This document shows positions 33,411-46,149 of a stretch of 64,000 bases of DNA, piece by piece. Location: assembly GCA_025667525.1 (NCBI GenBank), contig CM046882.1, positions 530,335,473 through 530,399,472 of the forward strand, written 5' to 3'. The notes below the pieces were generated by a model. It worked only from the letters and a program-made list of their open reading frames with translations. It made no database searches and was not told the DNA's origin. Position numbers and translations under genes: made by a program. Position 1 is the first letter of the stretch. Every line of letters begins with the position of its first letter. The stretch comes from Glebionis coronaria. Taxonomy: Eukaryota; Streptophyta; Magnoliopsida; Asterales; Asteraceae.

Positions 33411-35009
33411 AAGGCTTCGACCTGTTGGCTCTAAAACTCGACCTGTGACTAGTGGGTAGTCACTAGAAGCTTCCTAAGTCAACGATTGTCATTCCACATA
33501 TTGATGTTTTCAGCACCTTGTTGTTTTAACCATGATGTTTTCATCGGTATTATTTTACTAATATGGATGAACAACCGTCATCCATACCTAGTTACGTGTC
33601 ATTGTTTCATGCATGATGTTCTTCGTGAACTGTGGCTAATGTGGACTGAACCCTAGTAGTTCATAATTGGTCATATAAAATTTTTTCCTGTTAAGTTTTG
33701 ACAGCTGAGTTTCACTCGTTTATTCCATGTATCATTGTCGGAGGTTTATGACTAAGTAACAGTTGGTACAGGACTGGCCCTATTTAGTCGCATGTGCTTT
33801 TATCGAAACTTTTAACTTTGGGACCGACCCATAGGCGTCCCCTCGCCATGTCTTTTGTTTTGGGTAAACTGACCATAGGCGTTTCCCCTCGCGCATATAA
33901 AGGTTTTCATAAATTGAATCATGCATTCACGCACTGTTTACATGCATAAAATTTTTCTCATGATTTACTGGCATAATTTTTTTTCATGTCCCCTCATAAG
34001 TTACTATGTCTTTTATGTCAAGTGTGTTTTCATACTATCATGGTTAACTTCATTTTCATGCTGATTATGTTGTATACTCCTTCATGTTAAGTTGTTTCAT
34101 GTTTCTTCATGTTGATTTCATCTTCATGTTGATTACTTCTTATGTCTCTTTTGTTGTTTCTGCTTTCATGATAGTCATGGTTGGTTTTCATTAATCATGC
34201 TTTCAGGCAAATCATCGTTGAATTTTGTGTAACCACACTTTAGCGTTTCTCTATGCAACCAGAATGATGTATATGCTGGCATTGCCAGGTTATCATGACG
34301 GTTTTCTAACCGTTTAACCAATTATTTTTCCTTTAAAATCATGACAAATGATCGACCCCATGTCGATCATTTCATGTGCATTCCATGTGTACTCCATGTA
34401 CCATATTCCATGTGTATTACAGTTACCTTAATCCATGTGTACTTTACTTGCAATGCTCCACGAGTATTCGCTAGTCGATTGTAAATCATCTCAGGTGTAC
34501 TCCACTTGCTGATACTCTACAAGATTGCTGATGCCGCTCATAACTTGGAGATGTTACGAAAGTTGATGCTGCTGATTATTTTAGAGACGCTACGAGATGT
34601 TGATGTTGTTCAAAACCTGGAGATCTTACAAGACGAAGACTAAGGCGTTAGATCAAATCGATCGAACGAGAAGAAGCTTCACCATCAGACGATTTCCATC
34701 AATCATTGTCCCTGATTCTTAGTTACATATCACCCGTCATTCAGTTGTCGTTTCAGTCGTATGAGTGAGAACCGGTACCAGCCGGCCACTCAGCTGAATA
34801 AGTACCTGAATCACAGTCATGGGAATGACTGTCATGGAACTGAAAGACAAGATGATAGTAACCACTACTTTGACAGCAACTATCCTAGAAATCGCAATAG
34901 AAGCCCCTGCCATGGACGTGATCAGAAATACAAGGGTCAGCAGTCCAACCGATCCGCCAATTCTGGCATAATAATCTAAGAGTTTCAATTTTATTCGTTT
35001 TACACCTAG
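33411..35009 (+). other. Gyp-1 leader and unreadable gag region
   Basis: Gag would be expected here, but no clear capsid or zinc-knuckle motif survives. T-rich stretches with repeated TTCATGTT lie at 33940-34180, and repeated CCATGTGTACTCCA near 34380-34500. A 72-codon basic frame at 34761-34976 is in the position of a nucleocapsid but has no CCHC. Confidence 0.5.
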
Positions 35010-35195
35010 GGACACATGTCAAGACACCAGTCAAGACACATTTCTCACATATTTTGCTGAGGACACATGTCAAGACACGAGTCAAGACACATGTCTCATG
35101 TACTTTTGCTAAAGACACATGTCAAGACATCAGTCAAGACACATGTCTAAGCACTTTTTCTCAAGACACAAGTCAAGACACATGACTCACGTCTT
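35010..35195. repeat. GACACATGTCAAGACAC tandem repeats
   Basis: Three to four ~65 bp units of GACACATGTCAAGACACNAGTCAAGACACATGTCTCA separated by a TTTTGCT spacer. ACATGT is itself palindromic, and the motifs GACACATGT and ACATGTC make local inverted repeats. Confidence 0.8.
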
Positions 35196-35419
35196 TTCTG
35201 TAACATCCCTAAGAAATTTAGGGTGCCCTCCAAGGGGTATATCCATTTTGTTGTGCCATGTATTACTCAGGCCACAAGAATTTTAGTACCTTCACCGGCG
35301 TAGTCACACTTGGACACGCGGACAGGCAAAACACATTCAGTGAGACCTGTCACGTTTGCTTCATGACATTTTCATTTTGATTTCATATTTCATATACCCA
35401 AGACCATAAAGGACGCCAT

Positions 35420-36240
35420 TCGTATCACCCATGTATACGAAGGTTTTCCTCCAGTCTAATGATAAGAACCAATATGCTAACGAACTTACCTCGAACAGAT
35501 ACGAGTTGAATTTAATCCTAATCATGGATTACGAACATCACACCATGCTACGATTCATGATTATATACAGTAATCTTCAGGCTCCTGAATACATTCAGCA
35601 TGCTTTTCCATCAGGAAAATCTGTACAAATTATCTATGCCTTACAAGCACGGGCTTTGTTAGCCATGGCTACTAAAATTTTCTAACTGTCAGTTAAGACA
35701 CGACCACTGAGGTCCTTTTACGCATAACCAGTCGATCATTCCAAAATCTCCCCATACATTCCAGAAGACCCTTCAAGGAGAAGGACGATAACATGAGATT
35801 ATGTGTTGACTACGGTCGATTTAAACAAATCACCATTCATAACCGTTATTCTCCTCCATGTATTGACACCATGTCCAATCGACTTTAGAGTGTTAAACAC
35901 TTTTCCAAGATCGGATTCATGAACATGCTGCCAACAGTGATGAGTGAAAGAGCAGGACATTTCCATGACTGCTATTTGTACACGACTCGGTCATGCTAGA
36001 TTCATGATTTTGTATTAGTCTCATAAATGCTCCAGCAGCATTATGGACTTAATAAAATGAGTTTCCATGAACTCATAAACAAATTCATCAGTTTTTTCAT
36101 CAAGGACGACCTGATTTTCTCTAAGTCTAGAGAATAGCAAGAAGACCATATTTGCACTATGTTGCAAATTCTACGAAAGGAGAAATTTCATCCTGAAATT
36201 TTCCAATATAAATTCTAGTCGATTACAGTGACACGCTGAA
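35420..36240 (+). pseudogene. pol: Gyp-1 eroded protease end and reverse transcriptase
   Basis: Reading across frames, SVQIIYALQARALLAMATK (about 35615-35680) resembles the C-terminal end of gypsy protease. From about 35785, MRLCVDYGRFKQITIHNRYSPP and then KHFSKIGF correspond to the RT block around MR.C.DYR.LN..T..N.YP.P and the YFSKIDL block. Weaker similarity to the FGL.NAP and YSK..E blocks follows to about 36240. Many stops and frameshifts are present, and the catalytic YVDD/FIDD is not preserved. Gypsy order (PR then RT before INT) supports the superfamily call. Confidence 0.65.
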
Positions 36241-36429
36241 TCACATGGATTCTCACGGTTAATCTTATCATGACTCGGCTTATGCGTAAAGGTGAGAACC
36301 CTACACTACGTTAGGTGTTCCAAGAAAATCCTACGCTAAGAAAAGTCTAATTTAGGAGACTCGTAGTTTTGCAAACTTCTACGTATCCAGTTTCTATGAA
36401 GCAAGATATAGTTACCTTCATATCTAATT

Positions 36430-36700
36430 ACCTGTTATACCAACAGGCTAAGATAGAACACCAACAGACTGAGATGTTTTTCCACCATTAGAAATTGTGA
36501 ACAGAAATGGGACAAGATCTCCATGGATTTTGGTTACCAGATCAACGCAAGCTCAGTAGAAGCATGATGCTATCTGGGTTATTGTCAACAGTTTGACCAA
36601 CTCTGTAGAATCCTTACATCCGCAAGGATTTCAGAGCCAACAGATTGATCAGACAAGTTCCAGCCAAGGTTCATCCGGTCACTTGGTAATCCCTCAGCTA
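36430..36700 (+). pseudogene. pol: Gyp-1 eroded integrase fragment
   Basis: AKIEHQQTE, EMGQDLHGF and HDAIWVIVNSLTNSVESLH, read in changing frames, correspond to the K.EHQ.P, W..I..DF and Y..I.V.VDRLTKS.HF blocks of gypsy integrase. The rest of integrase is not recognisable. Confidence 0.6.
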
Positions 36701-37555
36701 TCAGGCCAGACACAGGTTTGCATTTTTGCTCCTTATGTACGTTCATGTCCTTGTCCTAATTTTACGACTTGCTTTCACACTCACGTTCATGACACTATTC
36801 ACGTTCATGATCGTATACTGGCTTACGATTTTTACGTTCATTTTCGTTCTGGGAGGTTTTGTAGGATCTTGAGAGAACAGACTCAAGTTTAGTATAACTC
36901 TGTATCCTAAGACAGACGTTGCACGTCACATTCCACGTCTCACCTTATAGCGTGTGGCGCTACCGCCGCCGTTATTCCATGTTCACCATATGTTTCACAT
37001 ATCATGTTCATTCCACGTGTCTCATATCACGTTCACGATATGTTACACGTATCATTGATCACCATATGTTTTCTTATAATACACTCACCATATCTCCACG
37101 TATCACGTTCAAAATTGTTCACGTATCACGTTCACAGTTTTTCACGTACTACGTTTCAGTATGTCTCGCGCATCATGGCTAAGACGTTACTATTATCAGT
37201 TACTATAGGTTATTTTGCATCATAACGTTTTGGTTACCCTTGCACGTTAATTCTTATCCCCTCGATCAAATTCAAGGGATCTATCTTACGTTGATAACCA
37301 TGAACTTCTACGTATTTTCAATTCAAGGTCAGGAGGACCAAGATTCGTCATTGTGTCAAGATCTGGTGGAGGAACCGTTCCGAGAGGGAAGCCACTTGGA
37401 AACGGATGAGTCCATCCGGATTTTATCATCTCATCATTTCATAATTCAGTTATGTTCGTTTCAGGCACGTCACGTTCCATGTCCTTGTCAGTCATGTCGC
37501 GTTCATGTTCTTTCAGCTTATTTTATCTATAATTCGGGGACGAATTATTCTTTTT
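36701..37555 (+). other. Gyp-1 3' interior
   Basis: No domain is readable and no chromodomain is seen. From about 36910 to 37180 there are many copies of CACGT-containing words (TTCACGTATCACGTTCA, CCATATGTTTC). Frames in this stretch are repeat-driven. Confidence 0.45.
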
Positions 37556-37567
37556 AGGGGGAAGAGT
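37556..37567 (+). other. Polypurine tract of Gyp-1
   Basis: AGGGGGAAGAGT directly precedes the 3' LTR. Confidence 0.8.
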
Positions 37568-40519
37568 TGTAAAACCCGCATGCTTTTACCATAAACTATA
37601 CACTTAGTAAACGTACGTACATTTAAAAACTTTCCTTTTATAGCATGAACACGTGTCACGGTTAGTAATTTCAGAAGTTATGTACGTATTATTACACGAT
37701 AAGCTTTAAGTACGTGTTAATACACGATAATTATTATCAATAATAATTATAATCACGAACATGAAATCATGAACGTAAGAATCACGAATATATAATTATG
37801 TATTTACGTATATTATTAATACGATAAATATCGTTACGTACAAGTATTTAACACGAATAATTAATAATAACGTAACACGTAAACACGAACACGTAATAAA
37901 ATAGACACGAGAAAGGCTTCGGGTTTCTTTGTGGGCCCTACAAGCCGCGGCACCAAGAGAGAAGGGGGCCCAACCCATTTGATTTTTACCAAATAACAAA
38001 TAAGGGAAACATTATTTTCACTTTACAGAATTTTACAGAAAAATCAAAACCATACTCTCCTTTTCTTCTCTCTTGGCCGGCGAAAACATCAACACCAAAG
38101 GGGTGGTTGATTTGATTTTTAGTTAATCAAATCCTAGATCGTGTTCGTGTTATTTGTTCTTGATCTTTTCACGCATTGGTAATCCGTAAACCCTTTTGTT
38201 TTTTTTCTTTTAGTTAATTAATTGAAACATGAACTTTAATTAAATAAAAACATGGATAAAAGCATGGCATGGGATCAAGGGGTAAAGATTAAGGGTTGTT
38301 TCGGGTAGTTGTTGTTCGGCCGCCACCCAAACCGAGAGCCCAAGGCTCTCGGCGTCCTTGGTTCGCACCACCCACCGAGATATATGTCTCGGTGTGGCTT
38401 GGTCTAGGTCGACAAAAGGTACAAGGGACCCCGACATGCGTCGGGGTGTCCTTGTGGTTTATATGGGTCTCAACAGCAAGCAAACCAACACCACCAGCTT
38501 AAGCCGGTGGCTAAATTGGTCCAGTAGGGGGAACCGCAGCGCACGCAGGGGGAACCACCGGCTACAGCCGGTGGGAACTTTTGTGTCAGCGGCTAGCCGA
38601 GAGAGGCAAGACCACCGACATAAGCCGGTGGCAGCTTACCGAGAGAAGGGCGACCGGCTCAGCCGGTTTGCCACTGTTTTTGGGGGTGTTTGGTTCGGAC
38701 CGGTTCACGACATGTTTAATTAATTATACGGGTCCGGTTCAGGGCTAAATTTTACAAGCTTAATTAATTTTTACAAGAATATAAGTTACAAGTTAATTAA
38801 ATTAATTTAACATGGCATATAGTTAATTTAATTAAAACATAAACTTAGGTTAATCATTATTTATTTAATAATACATGTTATGACCTAAGTATTTAATTAT
38901 TTAATTTAAACTATAGTATTAATTAATTATTTAGACACGAAATATAATTAATTAATAATCATGACTTAGGTTATATTAATATAGTATTAATACATGGTTT
39001 AACCTAAGTATTTTTATACACTTTAATTTAATTAAATCATGCTTATATTCAATTAAAGCGTATAACCTATGGTTTATTTAATTAACAGAATATTATTAAT
39101 AAATTATACTATAACTATATGACTTATGATATTAATTCAGCTTAATTCTAAATATGAAAACTTTCTAATTCAGGAAACTCACTATTTTTGTAAACTTTCT
39201 ATTTTTATAAACTGATCTATTTTAAGAAGTTAATCTATTTTTGGAAACTTTCTGTTTTTGGAAACTTTCTATTTTTGGAAACTTTCTATTTTAGGAAACC
39301 TGCTATTTTTAGAAAGTTACTTATTATTACAAAACAAGTATAATAATACAAGAAATACAAGTAATACTTAATCAAATTATACAGAATACATGATAAACAC
39401 ATCATAGCGTTAAAATCAGTTAAACAAGACATGAACATATAAAACAAGTTAAGACATGATATAAACCAGTTACGTACTCAGTAATCAGAATACTTATACA
39501 CGTATACTATTTATGTAGCATTAGTGAGATCGAAGCAGGACTCTCTTCCGTTCGTCTTCTTCGTTCACTGGATGTAAGGTACGGATTTCCCGTCCTTTCA
39601 GTATGGACATTCTTTCCTTATTAGGATTCCCCATCTACAGCCAACTGTTTTCCCAGTATTTGTTTTATATGTAAGATACTTATGTTAGATTAAGAGCCTA
39701 AGCCATATACATGCATGACCAGTGTCACCTAGTTATGGAGGTACCATAACCATAACACTGGAGGAACCAGTGTTATGACTTCCTCACGGCGAAGTGATTG
39801 CTCGTGGCGTCCCTTTTCAGTTTTGGACATTATATTATATTATCATGTGGGGCGTATGGGTGCATCCTAGTTACATGTTAGCAGTATTATCAGAGTGAAT
39901 GCAATGTGTGCCTTGCATCCTTCACTAGGAGTTGATCCCTCCTATCCAGACTATTTAATTAGAGGCAACCCCTCTAATTGCATGACGAGGTCTCCCCTCC
40001 AAGTATTCATGCACGGTTGAATCTCATGACCTATATGGGCTATTTGGCTAATTAAACAGATTTTCATAGAAACATAAGTATTTTCAAACTATAAAACCAG
40101 TTTTATGAACATGAATCTAGATATCTTAGAACATTTGTTATTCCGCTGCTTTTCGTCTTATTTATGTTTCAGCCATTCATACTATGTCGTATATCCGTGC
40201 ACTGAGCGTTATGCTCAGCCGTTACTTTCCTTTCCATGTCCCAAAACGGCAGGTACCCAAGGACGGACTCGAGCATTTAGAGGAAGTGCATAGGATGAAA
40301 GCTGCCATTGACTTCTTCTCCTTTTTGCCATATACTTATGCTTGTCTAGTCTTTCCTAGTTCATTTACTTTATTTGTTTTTGGGGCTTATGTTTAGGAAC
40401 CGATGTTTGATTCCGGTTTTCCCTTTGGTCATGTATGTTTTACTACATATTACCTTGCATGCTTTGATGACACGCCATAATTACGCGTGACATTCTATTT
40501 ACCAAAATGGGGTGTTACA
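37568..40519 (+). repeat. 3' LTR of Gyp-1
   Basis: 2952 bp partner of 3641-6585, with the same ends TGTAAAACCC...GGTGTTACA. Differences are spread along its length and far more numerous than between the Cop-2 or Lard-1 LTR pairs, so Gyp-1 is the older insertion. Confidence 0.92.
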
Positions 40520-40524
40520 CGGTA
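40520..40524 (+). repeat. Target-site duplication of Gyp-1, right copy
   Basis: CGGTA, identical to 3636-3640. Confidence 0.9.
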
Positions 40525-40600
40525 TATGTTATACAAATGTGAATATTGAATGCATACAATTGTTACTGAATACTACAATTGCCTCTTTATGTAGTTAAAA

Positions 40601-41616
40601 ATGTCAAATTCAAAGCTTTCTAATATCGATTTTGTTGTTCTTGACATTTCTAGAAAATACTATCTCCCTTGGATTCTTGATACTGAGATCCAATTAACTG
40701 TAAAAGATTTAGGAGAAACAATAAAATATAAAAATACGGCCTCTGCACAAGCACGTGCCAAGGCCATGATATTCCTGCGTCATCATCTTCATGAGGACCT
40801 TAAAAAGGAATATTTAACGGTGAAAGACCCGTTAGTACTATGGCAGAGTTTAAAAGATCGATTTGATCATCAGAAGCAGGTTATCCTACCTAAAGCTCGC
40901 TATGATGGGATGCACCTTAGGTTGCAAGATTACAAAAGTGTGAGAGAGTACAACTCCGCAATGTTTAGTATCACATCAAAATTAACATTGTGTGGGGAAA
41001 AGACAACCGATGAAGACATGCTAGAGAAAACTTTCTCTACTTTTCATGCTTCGAACATGCTTTTACAGCAATAGTATCGAGAACGTGGTTACAAAAATAC
41101 CGTGAACTAATATCAGTTCTACTAGTTGCTGGAAAAATTATTGAGCTTTTGATGAAAAATCATCAAGCACGCCCCACTGGTTCTACTGCATTGCCTGAGG
41201 TAAATGAAACATCAAATGTGAGGGGGCGTGGTCGTGGCCGTGGAAATCAACGAGGTTGTGGACGTGATAGAAATATTGTTTGGCATCGTGAAGGATACAA
41301 TCCTAAGCCATATGACTTTAAGAAAAAGAGTGAAAATGGCAAAAACATGCAACATCAAGCTCATAAAAATTCTAAAGATGGTTGCAACATATGTGGCATG
41401 AATTCTCATTGGACAAAACAGTTTCGTACCTCCAAGCATTTTGTTGATCTTTATCAAGCATTACTCAAAAGAAAAGAAAAAGGCATTGAAACTAATTTTA
41501 TTGATAATTTCAATGATGATGAGCCAATTCCCAATATGCGCTTCGACTCCTCAGATTTCTTTGATGGTGTTGAAGATGCTATTGCGTCTTTTTCCAACGA
41601 TGCCAATGACAACTAG
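40601..41616 (+). pseudogene. gag: Cop-1 gag
   Basis: ATG at 40601. Blocks YYLPWILDTEI, ARAKAMIFLRHHLHEDLK, LVLWQSLKDRFDHQK and LRLQDYKSVREYN are copia Gag. TAG at 41072 falls in LLQQ-YRERGY, then a frame change leads to LLMKNHQARPTGST and an RGRGRGRG-rich basic stretch. The zinc knuckle reads CNICGMNSHWTKQF: the last cysteine is Phe, so it is degenerate. The frame ends at TAG 41614, followed by about 190 bp of AT-rich spacer before protease. Confidence 0.85.
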
Positions 41617-41803
41617 CTATCTAGTTGCATTTTATTCAGGTTTTTTTTCCGCAACAAGTGTTTAATTTTAAGTTTGTTTACATTAAGCTAGGTTTGTTCT
41701 AGCATTGTTTATCATGTTTTGAATATTTAATTAATGAAGTATTTTTTTTGTTTCTTTAAATTTGTCATTAAATGCTTATTTATTTATATAATTTATTTTT
41801 CTT

Positions 41804-42223
41804 ATGTTCAAGGATATGAAAAGCATTTTGGAAATTAATGAAGACGAGTGTCTAGTAGATAGTGGAACAACAAACATTATTTTGAAAAACAGAAAATATT
41901 TTTATGAGTTTCATATAACAAATGCGAATGTTAACACAATTTGTGGTACTAGTAACTTGATTGAAGGCTCTGGCAAAGCTTGCATAGTTTTACCAAAAGG
42001 TACAAAGCTAATAATAAATGATGCGTTATATTCTAGTAGATCGAGGAGAAATCTACTAAGTTTTAAAGATATAAGACGCAATGGTTATCATCTTGAAACC
42101 ATGACTCAAAATAATATTGAGTATCTCCAAATTACATCCATTAAAAATGGAAGAAAGACCATAATGGAAAAAATGAATGGTCTGTCTTCTGGATTGTATT
42201 TTACATACATAAATCAGACATAA
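41804..42223 (+). pseudogene. pol: Cop-1 protease
   Basis: ECLVDSGTTNIIL contains the D-S-G catalytic triad. GSGKACIVLPKGTKLIINDALY and RRNLLSFKDIRRNGYH complete the copia protease fold region. It ends in TAA 42221 in frame with the integrase that follows. Confidence 0.85.
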
Positions 42224-43490
42224 ATAAATATGGTCTTTACCCGAAAAGGAGTAGATCCTAAAATATTTACCCTTTGACATGATCGATTGGGTCATCCAGG
42301 TGATATAATGATGAGGAGAATAATTGAAGCCTCAAATGGCCATCCATTAAAGGACTTTAAGATCCTATTATCAAGAGAGTTATCATGTGGAGCATGCTCC
42401 CTTGGAAAACTGATAACTAGGCCCTCAATCAATAAACCTGATAAAGAATCTCCTTTGTTTCTTGAAAGAATTCAAGGAGACATTTGTGGGCCAATAACTC
42501 CTTCGTGTGGACCATTTCGATACTTTATGGTATTAATTGATGCATCATCTCGATGGTCCCATGTCTGTCTATTATCATCAAGAAATGTTGCTTTTGCAAG
42601 GCTATTAGCCCAAATTATTCAATTAAGAGCACATTTCCTAGATTATCAAATCAAGAAGATTAGACTTGATAATGCAGGAGAATTTACATCTCAATCATTT
42701 AATGATTTTTGTATGTCAATTGGAATTATGGTTGAGCATCATGTTGCACATGTGTATACACAAAACGGTCTAGCTGAATCTTTCATTAAAAGATTACAAA
42801 TGATTGCTAGACCATTACTTATGAAATCAAAATTGCCATCTTCTGCATAGGTACATGCTATTTTACATGCTGCTGCTCTTATTAGATTAAGACCAACTGC
42901 ATCTCATAAGCATTCTCCACTCCAAATGGTTTCTGGAAGAGAACCAAGTTTTTCTCATCTAAACGTTTTTGGTTGTGGTGTCTATGTCCCAATTTCACCA
43001 CCACAACATACAAAGATGGGACCTCAAAGAAGATTGGCAATTTATGTTGGTTTTAATTCTCTATCAATCATCAAATACTTGGAACCATTAACTGGAGATG
43101 TTTTTACAGCACGTTTTGCTGATTGACAGTTTGATGAAACAATGTTCCCAATCTTAGGAGGAGAAAATAAAAAGTTGGACAAACAAGAAGTAACTTGGAA
43201 TGCATGACAAATATCTTTTCTTGATCCTTGAAATGGTCAATATGAATTAGAGGTTCAAAATATCATTCTCTTGCAACGAATAGCAAAGAATTGCCTGATG
43301 CATTTACAGATACAAAAAGAGTTACTAAATCATACATTCCAGCTTTAAATGCACCTTCTCGAATATATATTCCTGAAACTCTAAATGAGTCAAATGTACG
43401 CAGGAAACGTGGAAGACCAATGGATTCTAAGGATATAAATCCACGAAAAAAGAAAGGGAATAATACAACTGGCAAAGTCTAAGATGTTGT
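42224..43490 (+). pseudogene. pol: Cop-1 integrase and linker
   Basis: HDRLGHPG is preceded by TGA (about 42275), where copia elements usually have Trp. SCGACSLGK completes the finger. Catalytic residues are Asp in RIQGDICGPI, Asp in IRLDNAGEF (42668) and Glu in NGLAESFIKR (42776), with DX35E spacing. TAG at 42848 is read over in frame to RPTASHKHSPLQMVSGREPSF and RRLAIYVGFNS. Further stops at 43124 and beyond lie in the linker. Confidence 0.85.
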
Positions 43491-43531
43491 TATAATAAAA
43501 TCCCAAAAGAGATTACCAATGACACAGAAAA

Positions 43532-44245
43532 ATGGATAAATCTCTTGAAGATGACCATGTACCTAACGACTATGAGATGTCAATAAAATTTGTACAAAAT
43601 GGTACAACATGGAATCGAAATGAAAGATGTGTTGATGAAATTTTTGCATATGCTATAGCAAGTGAAATCATAAATGATGAAGTTTTTGTGCCAAAATATA
43701 TTAAAGAATGTCGACAAAGAAATGATTGGCCAAAATGGCAAGAAGCCATACAAGCTGGATTAGATTCGCTTGAAAAACACCAAGTGTTTGGCCCTGTGAC
43801 ATTAAACCCACACAATGTGAAGCCGGTAGGCTATAAATGGGTATTTGTCATAAAGCGAAATGAGAAAAATGAAATTGTGAGATATAAAGCAAGACTTGTA
43901 GCACAAGGTTTCTCACAAATTCCTAGGGTAGATTATGAAGAAACACTTTCACCTGTTGTGGATGCAACGACTCTCATATTTTTAATCAGTCTTGAAAATG
44001 TTGAAAGGATCCAAATGCGCCTTATGGATGTTGTCAAAACTTACTTTTATGGATCACTTGACAGTGATATTTATATGAAAATTCCGGAAGGATTAAAAAT
44101 GCCGGAAGATTGTAAATCTAAACCTCGTAAAATGTTTTCAATTAAGTTGAAAAGATCTTTGTATGGATTAAAGCAATCAGGACGAATGTGGTATAATCGC
44201 TTGAGTAATATCTTTCAAAAAAAGGATATAAGAGCAATCAAATAA
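43532..44245 (+). pseudogene. pol: Cop-1 reverse transcriptase, N-terminal part
   Basis: [49 protein letters not shown] and LMDVVKTYFYGSLDSDIYMKIPEG are canonical copia RT blocks; the catalytic Asp is in MDV. SLYGLKQSGRMWYNRL follows. The frame is lost at an A-run near 44218-44226. Confidence 0.88.
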
Positions 44246-45039
44246 GTCCATGTGTTTTTATGAAAAGATCAAAGACGGGTTTCACAATCATTGTAGTGTA
44301 TGTTGATGATTTAAATATCATCGGAAATAATGATGAAATTGAACATACTACAAATTTATCAAAGAACGATTTTGAAATGAAAGACCTTGGGGTGACTAAA
44401 TTTTGTCTCGGCTTGCAAATTGAGCATTTGTCAAAAGGAATACTTGTCCATCAATCAAATTATACGGATAAAATATTGAAACGATTCAATATGGACAAAG
44501 CTCATCCACTAAGCTCACCAATGGTTGGTCGTAAACTTGATCGAGAACTTGATCCGTTCCGTTCCAAAGAACATGACGATGACATTCTTGGTCCTAAAAT
44601 ACCATATCTAAGTGCGATTGGCGCTTTGATGTACCTTGCTAGTAATACACGCCCAGATATTGCGTTTTCAGTAAACTTACTAGCAAGATATAGTTCCGAG
44701 CCAACACACCGACATTAGAATGGGATTAAACACATTTTTTGTTATCTTTGTGGTACCCGTGATATGGGATTATTTTACCAAAAGAATTCAAAGTCAAAGT
44801 TGGTTGGATACGCTGATGCTGGTTACTTGTCTGATCCACATAAGGCACGGTCACAAACAGTGTATATTTTTACATATGGAGGCACTACAACTTATTCGAG
44901 ATCGACAAAGAAGTCTTTAACTGCAACATCATCAAATCATGCTGAAATTATTTCCCTTTATGAAGCTGGTCGAGAGTGTGTTTGGATAAGATCGGTGATT
45001 CAACACATCCAAGAAGAATGTTGTTGTCCCATATATTTG
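44246..45039 (+). pseudogene. pol: Cop-1 RT C-terminal part and truncated RNase H
   Basis: VYVDDLNIIG carries the YVDD active site, followed by FCLGLQIEHL and RPDIAFSVNLLARYSSEPT. TAG at 44716 replaces an expected Trp. RNase H starts at GYADAGYLSDP and retains NHAEIISLYEAGRECVW. It is cut after HIQEECCCPIY by the Cop-4 LTR, so the last third is missing here. Confidence 0.87.
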
Positions 45040-45402
45040 TGATGATTAAGCAAGGAAGAAAGAAAGAAAATAGATGAAGAAGAGATGGATTCCTAGAGAG
45101 AGAAAGTAGTTAGAGAAAGTAGAGAGGAGGAGAGGATTAACTTTTAGAATATTAGATTAGAAGTAAGAAAAATGAACAACCAACCCTCCTAACATGCTAG
45201 GAGGGTAGTATATATAGTCCACCCACATGCGAGCTTTAATGGGCTATATATTGGGCCGAGCTTGTCTTTTGGACTTTAATTAGTTTAAATCCAAGCCCGT
45301 AAACCAAGACTAATTAACTACCTATTACAACGTTCTAAGTAATGTTACAATAATAACCTATGACCGAGCGTTCTTGTTTGACTCAATATTTTGAGGCTAA
45401 CA
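45040..45402 (-). repeat. LTR of Cop-4 (minus strand)
   Basis: On the minus strand it reads TGTTAGCC ... TAATCATCA, 363 bp. It shares the TATATATA box and the CCTCCTAGCATGTTAGGAGG hairpin region with Cop-3. The minus-strand PPT (GGGGGAGAT) lies just outside at 45403-45411, so this is the 3' LTR of a minus-oriented element. Confidence 0.8.
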
Positions 45403-45745
45403 ATCTCCCCCAATGTGAGGTCATACCCTTTTGATGTTTGGAGATCAATGGAGATTACGAATCTCGTCATAAATGAGTCTTGAACGTGTAACAGTAGTTT
45501 TGTTCCTTCATGATGTGATCTTTGAGCCTTTGTTATTGTCTTTCGACTTAGTCTTTTATCTTGAGATCTTCAAATCATTCTTGACTTGTCTTTGCCATCT
45601 TGTGATCTTGTGCCTTTATCCACATGCTCACACTATTAATTGTTGAATAAGTCTTTGGGCATGAATATGTGATTTTGAATCTTTGACTTTGCTGAGTACA
45701 CTAATAAGTGTGAAAACACTTATCCTTTTACCACTTATTTCCAAT
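45403..45745 (-). mobile_element. Cop-4 3' internal end (minus strand)
   Basis: Read on the minus strand it resembles the last ~330 bp before the PPT of Cop-3 (CAAGATCACA, AAAGACTAAGTC, TCAAAGATCACATCA) and ends TGACCTCACATTGGGGGAGAT. It stops near 45745, where Athila-type sequence begins. The rest of Cop-4 may lie beyond the right end of the window if the elements to the right are nested in it. Confidence 0.6.
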
Positions 45746-46141
45746 AATAACAAGACCAAAACGTGTAATTTATGTCGTAAAAGTCGGAATTATGCGTGGT
45801 TTGTGTTTTTATTGTGTTTTAGGACCAAAAGATTAAAAAGGAAGAAAACACGGGCTTTCACGGGCTTTTATCGATGAAAACGAGAAAAGACGAAGTCAAA
45901 AGATCAAGAGTGCAAAAAGAACGGAAGTCCAAGGCCTATTCTGAAGATTTATCGAAGAAAAAGTCTAGAGACGGAAGTTTAATGAAGTCGAAGAACTTAA
46001 GTCTAATTGAAGAAGAAAATTACAAGACAAGTTCAATATACATCGACAAATCCCGAGACGACGTCGAGAAAGACAAAGGATTTAAATCGAGTCGAGAAGA
46101 AAGAAAGAAGAGGCAACACATGCACACCTTCCCATTTTCCC

Positions 46142-46149
46142 TATAAATA
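46142..46149 (+). promoter_or_regulatory. TATA box in the Ath-1 LTR
   Basis: TATAAATA with a pyrimidine-rich context and a long transcribed-looking leader downstream. Confidence 0.55.

Larger units (their letters stand above)
40601..45039 (+). mobile_element. Cop-1: old copia element, gag to partial RNase H
   Basis: Gag, protease, integrase, RT and RNase H occur in copia order but with a sequence type different from Cop-2 and Cop-5. Stops and frameshifts occur in most domains. The 5' end is displaced by Gyp-1. The 3' end is lost in RNase H, where the Cop-4 LTR starts. No LTR of this element was identified in the window. Confidence 0.85.

Noticed and set aside
36593..37557. His/Ser/Arg-rich frames in the Gyp-1 3' interior
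   Set aside because: Built from repeated CACGTTCATG words; no homology to integrase C-terminus or chromodomain.
45874..46146. 90-codon basic ORF in the Ath-1 LTR
   Set aside because: Located in U3 upstream of the TATA box, purine-rich composition, no domain. Probably chance.
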